A stretch of DNA of 64,000 nt from the NCBI GenBank assembly GCA_030522415.1, contig CM060124.1, positions 22,678,454-22,742,453 of the forward strand, read 5' to 3'. Below are positions 31,570-43,500 of this stretch, piece by piece; within the stretch, counting starts at the first letter, position 1; every line of letters starts with the position of its first letter. Source of the DNA: Channallabes apus. Taxonomy: Eukaryota; Chordata; Actinopteri; Siluriformes; Clariidae. The position numbers and the translations under genes were made by a program. The notes under the pieces are model-generated. The model was not told the DNA's origin. It did not search any database and saw nothing but the letters and a program-made list of their open reading frames with translations.

Positions 31570-34500
31570 ATATAAGCGGGTATAAACATAGTAAGGGCCC
31601 ATCTGATTGGTCAAATTTGGACACACAAATGCTTGGCACATAAAGTATTTATCGCAACTCTTTGCGATATGGTTATCGCGCATGCCATTATCGCGATAAC
31701 GATATTTTTTCGATATATCGTGCAGCCCTAGTTGTGATCAGTGTTTCTACTGTCGATGTATATCACCTTTTAAGCCAACGCACGTACGCGTAATAATCCT
31801 AGACAACTCAATCCAGCTACACTAATCATCAACAACAGGTGTGCTCAAACAGCCAAATTAGCCAGATCATAATTAGATTTGTCACTTCATTTCGGATGTG
31901 TCAAGCGTAAGAACGTCACACAAAGAACAGAAAGACAGAGGAGAAACATTCTCTATTTGTTATTATAGTATAAGCAATTATTGCACCTTTAATGGAAAAA
32001 AATTCTAATTCAGGTGCCACACTTATTTATGTGTGCCACATGCATAAATTGCTGTAATTCCTACACTGGTCACACAGTTCTGGTTAATGACTTTGCGTTC
32101 TCTATTTGATTTCAACCCAGAGTACTGTTGTAAACAGTTAAAATAATAATAACTTTGGCCAATCCCAATATTTATGGGCCTGACTGCATTTATGGACTGA
32201 TTTGCTGCATATACTAATATGCAAAACATATGTGTGTGCTGTTTTACAAAAAAAATTTAAAAATCTTTAAAAATTTCATTTAAAATGTGGATTACACACT
32301 GTGGTCTTTAACATAAGATTTTAAGAATATGTAGGGTACACTGACATTTACAGCAGAAGTAGCCTTTTCAAGAAATGCTATTAAGTTTTCTACAACAATG
32401 GATATGCATACCTGTGTTGGAAGTTCCTGATACAGTGATAATGCAATCTATCTTAACCGTTTCCCAAGGGTAAACACTGGTAGTGTCTGAAGTTATGGAA
32501 AGATCAAATGATGGCCCTGAGAACAACAAGGAAATAAAAAAGAGATTAATGTTAAGCATTTTTTTAAAACTTACCTCTAGTTTACCATTTTACACCTACA
32601 GTATACATTTGGAGCAGCTACTAACAACTGTAAACAATTTCCCCATCCCATTTTCATAAAATGTTTATGTGCTTTAAACACAATGTAACAATTATTTTAA
32701 TGTGCAGTGTTGCTGACTGTCACAAAGTATTTAATCTGCCAAAACATTACAAGAAGAAGAAACCTAACTTTGAGGGTATTTTAGGCTTCTCATCTTTACA
32801 GATAAATCCTGCCTTATGGGTGGTAAGAATTTATGATTGGTTAGTGGTTTGCTGCACACGAAGTGACAAGCCAGTCATTGCAACTTCCTTAATAAAACAC
32901 AAAGAGGATAAAAGTAAAGACTGATTGGAAGAGAAGTTCTCATGTGAGAAGAGTTTAATGATCAGGAATGGAAGATTAATTTTTCACCTTGTCACATCAC
33001 CTAATGTTACCCCACATCGGGCAAACAGGCTCAGAAAACATCCTTTTACTCCAACAAAGGTGAAAATGTCAGATTAAGTGTTTACGTGGCTAATATTTAC
33101 CAGCTGAATGGATTGTCAAAGGTTGTTTTTTCACAAAGAACACAATTTTCTTAAAACAAGAGTTGAAATCGGTTGATTTTTGTCATTTGTAACTGCAACT
33201 GTGGCATTACAGCAATACCGATGTGGTGGTGCTGTATCATAATCAGCACCGTGCACCGAGAAAGCTGCTGCCACAGAGAAGAAAAGTGCTGGTCCAAACA
33301 AAAGGCCAAACAGAGCTTATATTTTACTTACATCTATATAAATAAAAGAAATTATATCTTTATGTTTCACACATTGGAGAACCCTAAACTCTAAAGTTAA
33401 AATAAGCTACTAATAAGCTACTTGTTCAAAGTAAACAAACACCTGCACCAATAGATAATCATTGAAAAGTATTTTTACTGAGATTACTTAAGTATACTGA
33501 AGTAAAGTGGTGTAAGTAAATTCGAATGTGCTGAAGTCGTTATGAGACGAAACAATCTTTATCCTATCTACTTTTTCCGATTTCGCATCTGTGATTCACT
33601 CTCTCGAGTGTTACCGAACAGGGAGTGTATTTGGCTGACAATAAAAGAAGTACAAAGTACAACAAAGGTGTAGGATACTCGACCTTACAATTTTTTTTCT
33701 TTGTATTAATAAGTTATGTAGAGAGCTGTACAGAAAGACCGGCAGACATTTATTGTACATGGCCTTCAGCCTGAAATAATTATATAACTGATTATATTAA
33801 AGCGGATCAGCCTATTTTTAGCTTTAACCTGTTAACCATTTCTACAAACTTTTTACTGGTCAACAATGGCTACTTCAGCTAGTCAGGGATATGTCTGGCG
33901 GCACCCTGATATTTTGTGGCTGTTCAAATAGATACATTTTGTTTTTTATTAGCCTTACATCACTTGAGTGTAATGGTTTTTCTTTCCATGTGATAGTCTT
34001 CGGCCCCCCTGAGTGGCAGTAGTAGCCTTAATGTGGGAGCCCCCTAGTGACGGGGAGGAATTGGACACGACTAAATTAGGGAGAAAATCGGGAAAAAAAT
34101 CCCAAAAAATAAAAAGTAAATAAAAGATTTGAAAATAATGCAAAAGCACAAGTAGTGGCTTGCACTGGCACTGGAGAGAATACACATTAATGCGTAGATG
34201 CTGCTTTGACAGCTGTCGAAGCAGCATATACATATTAATGTGACCGTTATAGTGATTTTTATCCAGATACTTCACAGCTCCACTGTTTACATTTTTTGGT
34301 TTATAGGCCAATCTTACCAGCACCACTATGGGGTGACATTTGATTGTACATCAGCACGGCTGCTATATTGATGCAGGTAGGGCTATGAGGTATGTGCACT
34401 AAAACCAGGGCCTTATTTGAGGGGGGTTCCGGGGGGGTCGCATCGCAAAAAAAGACTAAAACCATCTCTTTTGTAAAATCACCATCCCCCTTACTATCCC

Positions 34501-37500
34501 TTTCAGATGTGTATTATGTAAATGTTAAAACTCTCTACACATGATCATCTATGAACTATAAATAACGTTGATTAACCAATCAGAATTCAACATTGTAATG
34601 AGCTGGTCATTTTTCGCAGTTTATGTATTCTACTCAGTTAATGTAATCCTCCCAGTTGGAAGTCATGTAAAGGATCAAATGATAGTTTTGACAATTGCAT
34701 GTTTAAATGCATGTGTTTTGTTCCATCATGCATTGTGGCCACTGTAGACTGCTCTGGATGCAGTGTGATGATCCTGTGTGTGATCAGGTCCAGACTCAGT
34801 AATGCTAACCGTATGTGGCAATAAAATGAAGTCAGCTAATGACCTGAATGTACTCAATGAGCAGGTTATCACATCTATGGAGTTGTTCCTCCCTGAAGAC
34901 AGGGGCATATTGCAAGGTACAGATAGTGAAAGTGTGGTTCTGGGAACATGAGGAATAATTTTTACACATGAATTCACCACCACACTGTCCACATCATAGA
35001 TGATCATATGTAGAGAGTTTTAATGTCTGTCATCAAAGCTGAAAGTGGTTACAGAATTCCTGCATGTTTTTGTTATTAAGTAGTGTATATGTTGTTTTTA
35101 TTATTTTTATACTTGTTTTATTATATTAATATACTCTTAACTGCTCACTATTTCGTTTAAATTTACTACATCTATTATTTACAATATTATAATACTAGTT
35201 ACATACAGTTATGTTAATTTAACTCATCTTTCCAAAAATGACAGTCCATTCATGATTGAGCAAGGTACTGTATACTAGTTAAAATTATTAACTTAACATG
35301 TTATATAATTAGTCAAATGTACTAATTCTATATCTTATTGCATTTCTAAGCTAATAATTAATGCTAAACTGCTAAACAAAACTATATCTTTGTACTTCTA
35401 CATCTGACTTTAGACTACATGTATATCACATTTGCATTTCATACTATTTCTAATGTTATGTGTTTATATGTAACATGATAAAATATGCTGTAACCTAATA
35501 ATTGTAATTTTTTTTATTTATATAATTATAAAAAACCTCTAATATATCTTGCCTCTAACAGTGTTCATTTAAGTCAGTTGAAGAGACAGTACATGTGCAT
35601 GTACATGCCTGCATATCATGAGGATGTCACTACCTCTGCCTCATTTCTCTACCTCTGTCCCTGGTGCCAAAAAGGATGATATATTTGATGGGGAACAGAA
35701 ATGCTATTAAAATTCACACATTTAGGGGAAAAAAGCATATTCTTATAAAGCTTTAATCTATTTATAATGTAAAATAATCTTAGGTTCATGGTTTATTTAT
35801 TAAGAACTTACTTGTGAGCTCAAAGTTAATCTGAACTTTATTTGACTCCCCTTTGGTCATCTCCACCCAGTTATTTCCATCTGGCTTAGTCCATGTTCCA
35901 ACTTCACAAGAGTAGAATCCTCTATCCATCATCTGTACATTCTGGACTCGGAATAAGAACTCCCCATTTCCAGTCTTCACTAGACTCAGGCTGTCCTGCC
36001 GACTAGACTCATCCCAGTTCTCTAACTTGAGAACCAGGTCAGGGCTGAGAGAAACCAGTTTCCGACTGGGTGCACCTACACCATACTGGACCAATATAAG
36101 GACAGAGAGAGCCACGCCCTCCCAGAGGTTCTTTAATCTAGCCTGGCAAATCATTTCAAAAGTGGAGCCTCTGACATTTGCCTGCCGTTTGTGGCGTGCG
36201 ATCACACTGACGACAGGGCCTGATAGAAGACATAGGAGAAGGTGTAAGGAGACTTACATAGAGGGGTATCACTACATTTCAATGCATACTAAGAGCTGAT
36301 AAAATCTAAATTTTTCTTGGCCGTTGAAGATATATTTTCTGTATTATACTGTAATTTTCAGTGTTATACTGTTCAGTAAATTATACTGCCTCTGACTGTA
36401 TAATCTGCACAACAATTTGACGAAACATCAGCAAGTAATCTGAAATCCATGGAACTCTTAATGCAAGCATTTGTCAGAGATGAACTAACCTGAGGTGACC
36501 AGAAGACGTAGCTTTAGCGGTTAGCCCAATGTAGCGTGGATGGTAAACCCAAACGCGGAGTAACGGCGAGTAGGCAGGATAACCACGCGATTTACTTTAA
36601 GGACTCTCACAAAAGTGGAGCAAGGGAAAAACACAAATTTAACCCGCGTCCTATAAATACACACACAACGGCAAGAAGCGATAACCAAAACACAGTGAGT
36701 ACTCACGGTTTGAAGAAAGCCAACGTTAACCGACATGGGCCGAACTCAATGACTGAGCGGTAAGCCACCGTTTGTTTACTCCTCTTATACTTCCTGGTAG
36801 GCGGCCGACTTACTTCCGGGTCCTAGTGCCGGCCGCAGATTGTGTGTGCATGACAGTACCCCCCTGTCCAGGACCGACTCCCGACGGTCCTGGGGTGGAG
36901 GATACCCTACGACGGTAGTCTTGGATTAGTTCGGGGTCGAGAATGAACCGGGCCGGAATCCAAGACCGCTCCTCGGGACCGTAACCCTCCCAATCAACCA
37001 GGTACTGCGTACCTCTGCCCCGAGGGCGCGAATCGAGGATCCGGCGCACGGTGTAGGCGAGACCACCGTCGATGATCCGGGGAGGAGGAGCAGGGGGGGA
37101 GGGTGGAATCATGGGTGATGTGATGAAGGGCTTTAATTGTGAGATGTGGAAGACTGGGTGGATCCGGAGCGCCGCAGGCAGCTGGAGCCGGTAGGTGACA
37201 GGGTTTATCCGGTGGGTGATGCGGTATGGGCCGATGAATCTAGGTGACAGTTTCTTTGACTCAGTGTGGAGGTGAAGATTTTGGGTGGAAAGCCATACCT
37301 TGTCACCTACGTGGAACAATCGTCCCGGGGGGTGTCGACGGCGATGTTGAATGGTGTAGCGGGCGTTGGCCTGTTGGATGGCTCGGTTGGCTTGTGTCCA
37401 CAGCCGTCGACACCTGCGGACCAACTGTTGGGCTGACGGCACATCAACCTCCGGTTCCTGATGGTTGAACATCGAGGGTTGGAAGCCGTGGCATACCTCA

Positions 37501-40500
37501 AATGGGCTTAGCTTCGTGGCTGATGAGACATGGAGGTTGTGGGAAAGTTCTGCCCAGATGAGGTAGCGAGCCCAGGAGCGCTGACGATCGGTAATAAAGC
37601 ATCTTAAGTAGCGCTCCAGTTGTTGGTTGGTCCGCTCCGTCTGACCGTTAGTCTGTGGGTGGTATCCAGATGAGAGACTGCAGGTTGAATTGATCAGACG
37701 GCAGAAGGCTTTCCAGAACCTGGCTGTGAACTGGGGCCCTCTGTCCGAGACGATGTCCTTGGGGAACCCATGCAGACGGACTACGTGCTCTAATATCAGC
37801 TCTGCTGTTTCCTTGGCTGACGGGAGTCCGGCAAGGGCTACCAAGTGCACGGCCTTAGAGAACCGATCTACGATGGTCATGATGGTGTTCTTTCCGTCCG
37901 AGACCGGCAGGCCCACGACAAAGTCGACGGCAATGTGCGTCCAGGGCCGACGAGGAACCGGGAGAGGTTGAAGGTCTCCGGAGGGGGGCTGGTTGAGGTT
38001 CTTGGCCCGGGCGCACACTGGACACGCCTGAACGAACTCTTTGACGTTCTTCGCCATTGATGGCCACCAGAAGTCCCGTTGGAGGAACCGTAGAGTGCGC
38101 TGTGTGCCTTGGTGTCCTGCGATGGTGGACGAATGGCCCCACTGAAGAACCTCGGACTTCATGGCGTTGGGCACATAGAGTCGTCCAGGCGGCACACCTG
38201 CCGGCTCGGTCTCTAAGGTCTGCGCCTGGCGGACCCTTGTTTCCAGATCCAGGTGAAGTGGTGCGATGATTCTGGAGGAGGGTAGGACAGGCGCGGGGTC
38301 CGCCCGGGGTGGCTCCATCTCGAGTTGTCGTGAGAGGGCATCTGCCTTGGTGTTTTTTGACCCCGGGCGGTATGAAAGGTGGAAGTTATAATGTTCGAAG
38401 AACAATGCCCATCGCGCCTGTCTGGGGTTGAGCTGTTTCAAACTTCTGATGGTGATGAGGTTTTGATGATCCGTCCAGATGATGAATGGCTCCCTGGCGC
38501 CCTGGAGCCAGTGACGCCATTCCTCCAAAGCCCACTTTATGGCCAGCAGCTCGCGGTCCCCTACCCCGTATCGCTGCTGAGTGGTGTCAAATTTTTTGGA
38601 GAAGAAACTACATGGGTGTAGTTTCTGATCTGGACCTCGTTGAGAGAGAACGGCTCCAGCGCCCACATCTGAAGCGTCCACCTCAACAACGAATGGTTTA
38701 TTGGTGTCAGGATGGAGGAGGATGGGAGCGGTGGTAAAGCGGTCACAGAGTCTGTTGAAGGCGGAGATGGCAGTAGAGTTGAGGCGGAAAGGGAGAGAGG
38801 AGGGACGAGTCAGAGCGGTTAGGGGGGCGGCAACCGTACTGTAGTCCCGGATAAAGCGACGGTAGAAATTCGCAAACCCGAGAAACCGTTGAAGTTGCTT
38901 GAGGGTCTTGGGTAGGGGCCAATGACGCACAACTTCCAGCTTCTGCGGGTCCATGGCCACACCCTGGGGCGAGATGACAAAACCCAGGAACGTGGTGGAG
39001 CGCTCGTGAAAAGCGCACTTTTCCAACTTACAGTACAGCTGATGGGCGAGTAATCTCTTTAGAACCGCCCTGACATGCTGGGTATGTTCCTCAGCGGTAC
39101 GGGAGTAAATGAGGATGTCATCCAGATACGCAAACGCCCACCGCCCTAGCATGTCTCGAAGAACATCATTTATCAGGTGTTGGAAGGCGGCGGGGGCGTT
39201 GCACAGTCCAAAGGGGATTACGAGGCTTTCGTAATGTCCAGTCGGGGTGATGAAGGCCGTCTTCCACTCATCGCCCTCTCTAATGCGCACCAAGTTGTAG
39301 GCGCTCCGGAGGTCCAACTTAGTAAAGATGGTGGCACCAGAGAGGGCGTCCAGGGCAGAGTTGGTAAGAGGCAGAGGGTGTCGGTTTTTTATAGTGATGT
39401 TGTTAAGCCCCCGATAGTCGACACATGGACGAAGTTCACCCCCTCTCTTCTTTACGAAGAAGAACCCCGCGGCAGCAGGTGAGGAGGAGGGCCTGATGGT
39501 CCCCTGGCGGAGGGCGTTGGTTACATATTCCTCCATCGCCTGCGTCTCTGTTGATGTTAAAGAGTAGAGGTGGCCGCGGGGTGGGACTGCGCCTGGTTGT
39601 AGATCGATGGCGAGGTCATAAGGGCGGTGTGGAGGAAGATGGATGGCCCGCCGCTTGCAAAAAACTTCTGCCAGGTCCCTATAGGACTCGGGAATGGCGT
39701 TGGTGTCGACGTCGGGGGCCTCGGACTCCCTAGAGCACGTCCCAGCCGGCGCCCCTAGGCATAGTTCGGTGCAGGTCGCGCCCCATTGTAGAATCCTGTG
39801 TTGTGTCCAGGAAATGAGAGGATCGTGTTGCAGGAGCCACGGGTGTCCCAGGATGATAGGAGGAGATGAGATGGAGGTGACGTGAAATCTGATCTGTTCG
39901 TGGTGTTGATCGATGAGGAGGGTGATGGGTTGAGTCTGGGTGGTGATTGGGCTGGTAGATAGGGGGCGACCGTCGACGGAGGTGATCCGAACGGGCTGGG
40001 ATAACGCCTCGAATTTTACCCCCAATTTTTTGGCATAAGAAGAGTCAATGAAGTTACCTGCTGCCCCGGAGTCGATGAACGCAGTACTTCGGACTCGTTT
40101 GTGGCCAATCTGGAGGGATACCTGAACCGTAAGGCGAGATGAGGTGGCGTCGGTAGTGGTGGAGATCAGGAGTGGGCCCGGTGAGTCTCTCCCTTCGCTC
40201 ACCGGGGATGGGCGTTTCCCGGGCGCAGTGGACAGATCGCCCGATGATGTTCTGCAGACCCACAATACGCGCACAGGCCCTCTCTAAACCGGCGTGCACG
40301 TTCGGCTACGGTCAGGGAGGCGCGCCCTAATTGCATGGGTTCCCCGGCTCCGGTGTCAACCACGGCAGGAGGTGGAGATCCGACAGTTCCAGTATTGGGG
40401 TTGGTGAAGGTTGCTGATGGTCGTGGGGTGGTGTAGGAGAAGACGGGTGCAGGCGGCAGGGTTCTCGGGGCTGGCTTCGGACGAGACAAAAGGCGCTGAT

Positions 40501-43500
40501 CGATCCGCAGGGCCAGTTGGATCAGCCCCTCGAGTGTGGCGGGAAGTTCTCGCCCGGCGAGCTCGTCTTTAATGCGGGAGGCCAGTCCCTCGTAGAAGGA
40601 CGTCCGGAGCGCGGCGTCTCCCCAGTTTGTCTGCACGGCGAGGGTCCGGAATTCCGCTGTGTACCGGCTCACGGACGATCCTCCCTGCCGCAGGTGGTAT
40701 AGTTTAGTGTCGGTCTCCACCTCGCCCGCTGGGTGTTCGAAAGTCAATCTGAGCTGGCGGGTGAATTCATTGTAAGAATGGGCGGTATCAGAATCGGATT
40801 TAAGCACTGCCGTGGCCCACTCAGCTGCCTGCCCTGTTAGCAACGAGACCAGGAGAGCGATGCGTAGCCGATCGGTGGAGTACTTGGTGGCATTGAACTC
40901 GAACACCAGATCAAGCGCTGTCAAAAACACATCACATCTCCCGTCCGTGCCATTCCATTTTTCTGGAAGTGCAAGAAAAACATCAGTAGGGGGGGGGGGG
41001 GGGTTGGTGCGGCGCCGCGGCCGCTGCGACGGGAGGCCTGCTAGCCGCGCCCTCAACGGCCGCCCGCAAATCCGCGTTCTCCCGCCTGAGCTCCGCAACC
41101 TCGCGGCGCAAGGCCGCGATGTCTTGGACACTCTGGCGCAGAGTAGCGAGCTCTGCGGTTAGACCGTTAATGATCAAGGCATGCTGATCTACCACGCCGC
41201 ATAGACGCGCATGCTCCGCTGGGTTTACCGTTTTAGGCTCAGTCATTCTGTCAGAGATGAACTAACCTGAGGTGACCAGAAGACGTAGCTTTAGCGGTTA
41301 GCCCAATGTAGCGTGGATGGTAAACCCAAACGCGGAGTAACGGCGAGTAGGCAGGATAACCACGCGATTTACTTTAAGGACTCTCACAAAAGTGGAGCAA
41401 GGGAAAAACACAAATTTAACCCGCGTCCTATAAATACACACACAACGGCAAGAAGCGATAACCAAAACACAGTGAGTACTCACGGTTTGAAGAAAGCCAA
41501 CGTTAACCGACATGGGCCGAACTCAATGACTGAGCGGTAAGCCACCGTTTGTTTACTCCTCTTATACTTCCTGGTAGGCGGCCGACTTACTTCCGGGTCC
41601 TAGTGCCGGCCGCAGATTGTGTGTGCATGACAGCATTACAAAGATTAACATTTGTTGTCTTCTTCACTGACCCTGTGCACTGCACCAGCCACCACAGTAA
41701 CATATTTTTGGCACCTTTTAAGTGAATTGATGAAAGTAAATGACTGCATCAATTGTATAATAAGCACTTTATTTAACTTATTCTAATTATACCCTTCATT
41801 TATTTTGTTGTTGTTGTTACTTTTCAGCATAAAACAAATGTCTTAGACTATTACTAACTCATTAATTCATTCATCTTCTATACCGCTTTATCCTGTATTC
41901 AGGGTCGCGGGGACCTGGAGCCTATCCCAGGAGACTCCGGGCACGAGGCGGGGCACACCCTGGACAGCGTGCCAATCCATCGCAGAGCACAAACACACAC
42001 TCATTCACACACTATGGTCAATTTTTGGGAACGCCAATTAGCCTAATCTGCATATCTTTGGACTGTGGGAGGAAACCGGAGTACCCGGAGGAAACCCCTA
42101 TTACCAACTTGAAGTCTCTAATTCTAACCCTGTTATTTATCTCAGACTTTAGGCTGGACTACAGGTCTACAGTGTTTCATAGAACATACTTTTTCTGTTA
42201 ATCTTTTCACGTCTGCCAATGTTTACAGGGGTAAACACTATTTGATCCTTGACCCCATGACTAGTGTTCATGAATGGTTATGACATATTCACCCATTCAT
42301 AAGTTTAGGTTCCCTAATTCACTGTGAAATATAGTGGTGGATCGTTGACATTTTGGAGACACTGTGGTTTAGAGGTCGTGACCCAGGTACGTTTTTTGAA
42401 GATTTGTGGCATCCTAATGAGATCTAATTTAGCCTGTAAATCGCTTACCTTTGGCAAGAAATTATAAATTGGCTGGATAGTAATAAAATAACCATAAACT
42501 TACTTCCAAATCAACACATATATTTGTTTGAGGAAACAAAATCTCCCTCACCCTTGGTGATCAAGCTGAGTTTTAATGGATGAGATTGATGTTCTGATGT
42601 ATATTTCCAGATGCCATAGCGAGTGAACATCCATGAAGAGACACTACAAACATATTCACCTACATCTGCATTTGTGGTACGGAGGAGGCGGAGCTTAAAA
42701 GTAGCTGGTTCAGTTCGGGTTACCAGGATTAGACCTGAGTCGATGCGGTTCCTGTATTTATCATTGGGAATGACAGACCCATTTTCATTCAACGAGGCAA
42801 TAACATCAGTGGTAACCTGACCATTAGTGGATGAGGCAGATGAATGAATCCAACAGACACTCAATCGTCTACTCCGGTAGTGGGAAATGTTTGACACTTG
42901 ACACAGAAATTCTGTGGAGTCGCCTAAGTTCTGGGCTGTGACTGGAGACTTTAGAGTCACAGTAAATGCTGGATCTGAAAGAGATAAGAGAGAAACATAT
43001 TAGTGTCAAATGAAGAGGTTTACACTTTCAATACTGCATTGACATATAAAAAGATGGAAAATAGTAAAAGACGGAAATAGTAGCCAGCTAAAAGTAGTAG
43101 GCTGAGAAGCTTTTACGTAGTGACAAAATACAGACCACTGTGCATGATGGGTTGGTAAAATTACACATAATAAAATCCAGGAATAAAGAAACCACATAAA
43201 TAGAATAAAAGTTTGACATTTCCTCATTTCTAAATTATTTAGAAGTGAGGCAAGGGTACATTTTCTCCCCTTTCCTCTTTCTTTTTGCCATAAATGTCAT
43301 GATGCAGATATGGAATCCATTGGAAAGCACCAACACTTTGTAGATGACGTCACACTCCTATCAAAAAGGACACAAATGCAATGACGTCAGATCTGGAACG
43401 GGAAGCAGCCAAGGTTGGATGTCCAAATACTGTGAGAAAGACCAAGATCATGAGAGTTGGATACACCGTTGGATACGCCAATTCGGTTGACTAAGAAGAT

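Larger units (their letters stand above)
30617..31730. mobile_element. hAT-type MITE with exact 8-bp target duplication, interrupted by solo LTR
   Basis: Ends are TAGGGCTGCATGATATTAGG on the left and, reverse complemented, TAGGGCTGCACGATATATCG on the right. The exact 8-bp duplication GTTGTGAT lies at 30609-30616 and 31731-31738. Both arms are rich in GCGATA/TATCGC motifs. No transposase. A Gypsy LTR sits inside at 31123-31506, along with an AT run. Confidence 0.9.
32517..35811 (-). other. ptgfrn intron 6
   Basis: Intronic. It holds a SINE-like fragment (34011-34135) and a TTAA-flanked MITE (34525-35023), given separately. Otherwise AT-rich with nothing recognisable. Confidence 0.55.
36472..41632 (-). 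mobile_element. Gypsy (Tf1/sushi-type chromovirus) LTR retrotransposon, near-intact
   Basis: 5161 bp, bounded by two 384-bp LTRs that I read as identical, with a 5-bp target duplication GCATT (36467-36471 and 41633-41637). Minus-strand order: 5' LTR, self-complementary primer site, gag, -1 frameshift site, pol (protease, reverse transcriptase, RNase H, integrase, chromodomain), 3' LTR. It sits in ptgfrn intron 5 in the same orientation as the gene. Near-zero LTR divergence implies a recent insertion. The only coding lesion noticed is a frame split at a homopolymer in gag. Confidence 0.96.

Noticed and set aside
36521..36763. Identical 71- and 75-codon frames in both LTRs
   Set aside because: They repeat only because the LTRs are duplicates; no known domain, and no LTR-encoded protein is expected in this family.
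37244..41162. Several plus-strand open frames opposite the Gypsy pol and gag
   Set aside because: They are antisense shadows of a GC-rich coding region; none has recognisable domains.
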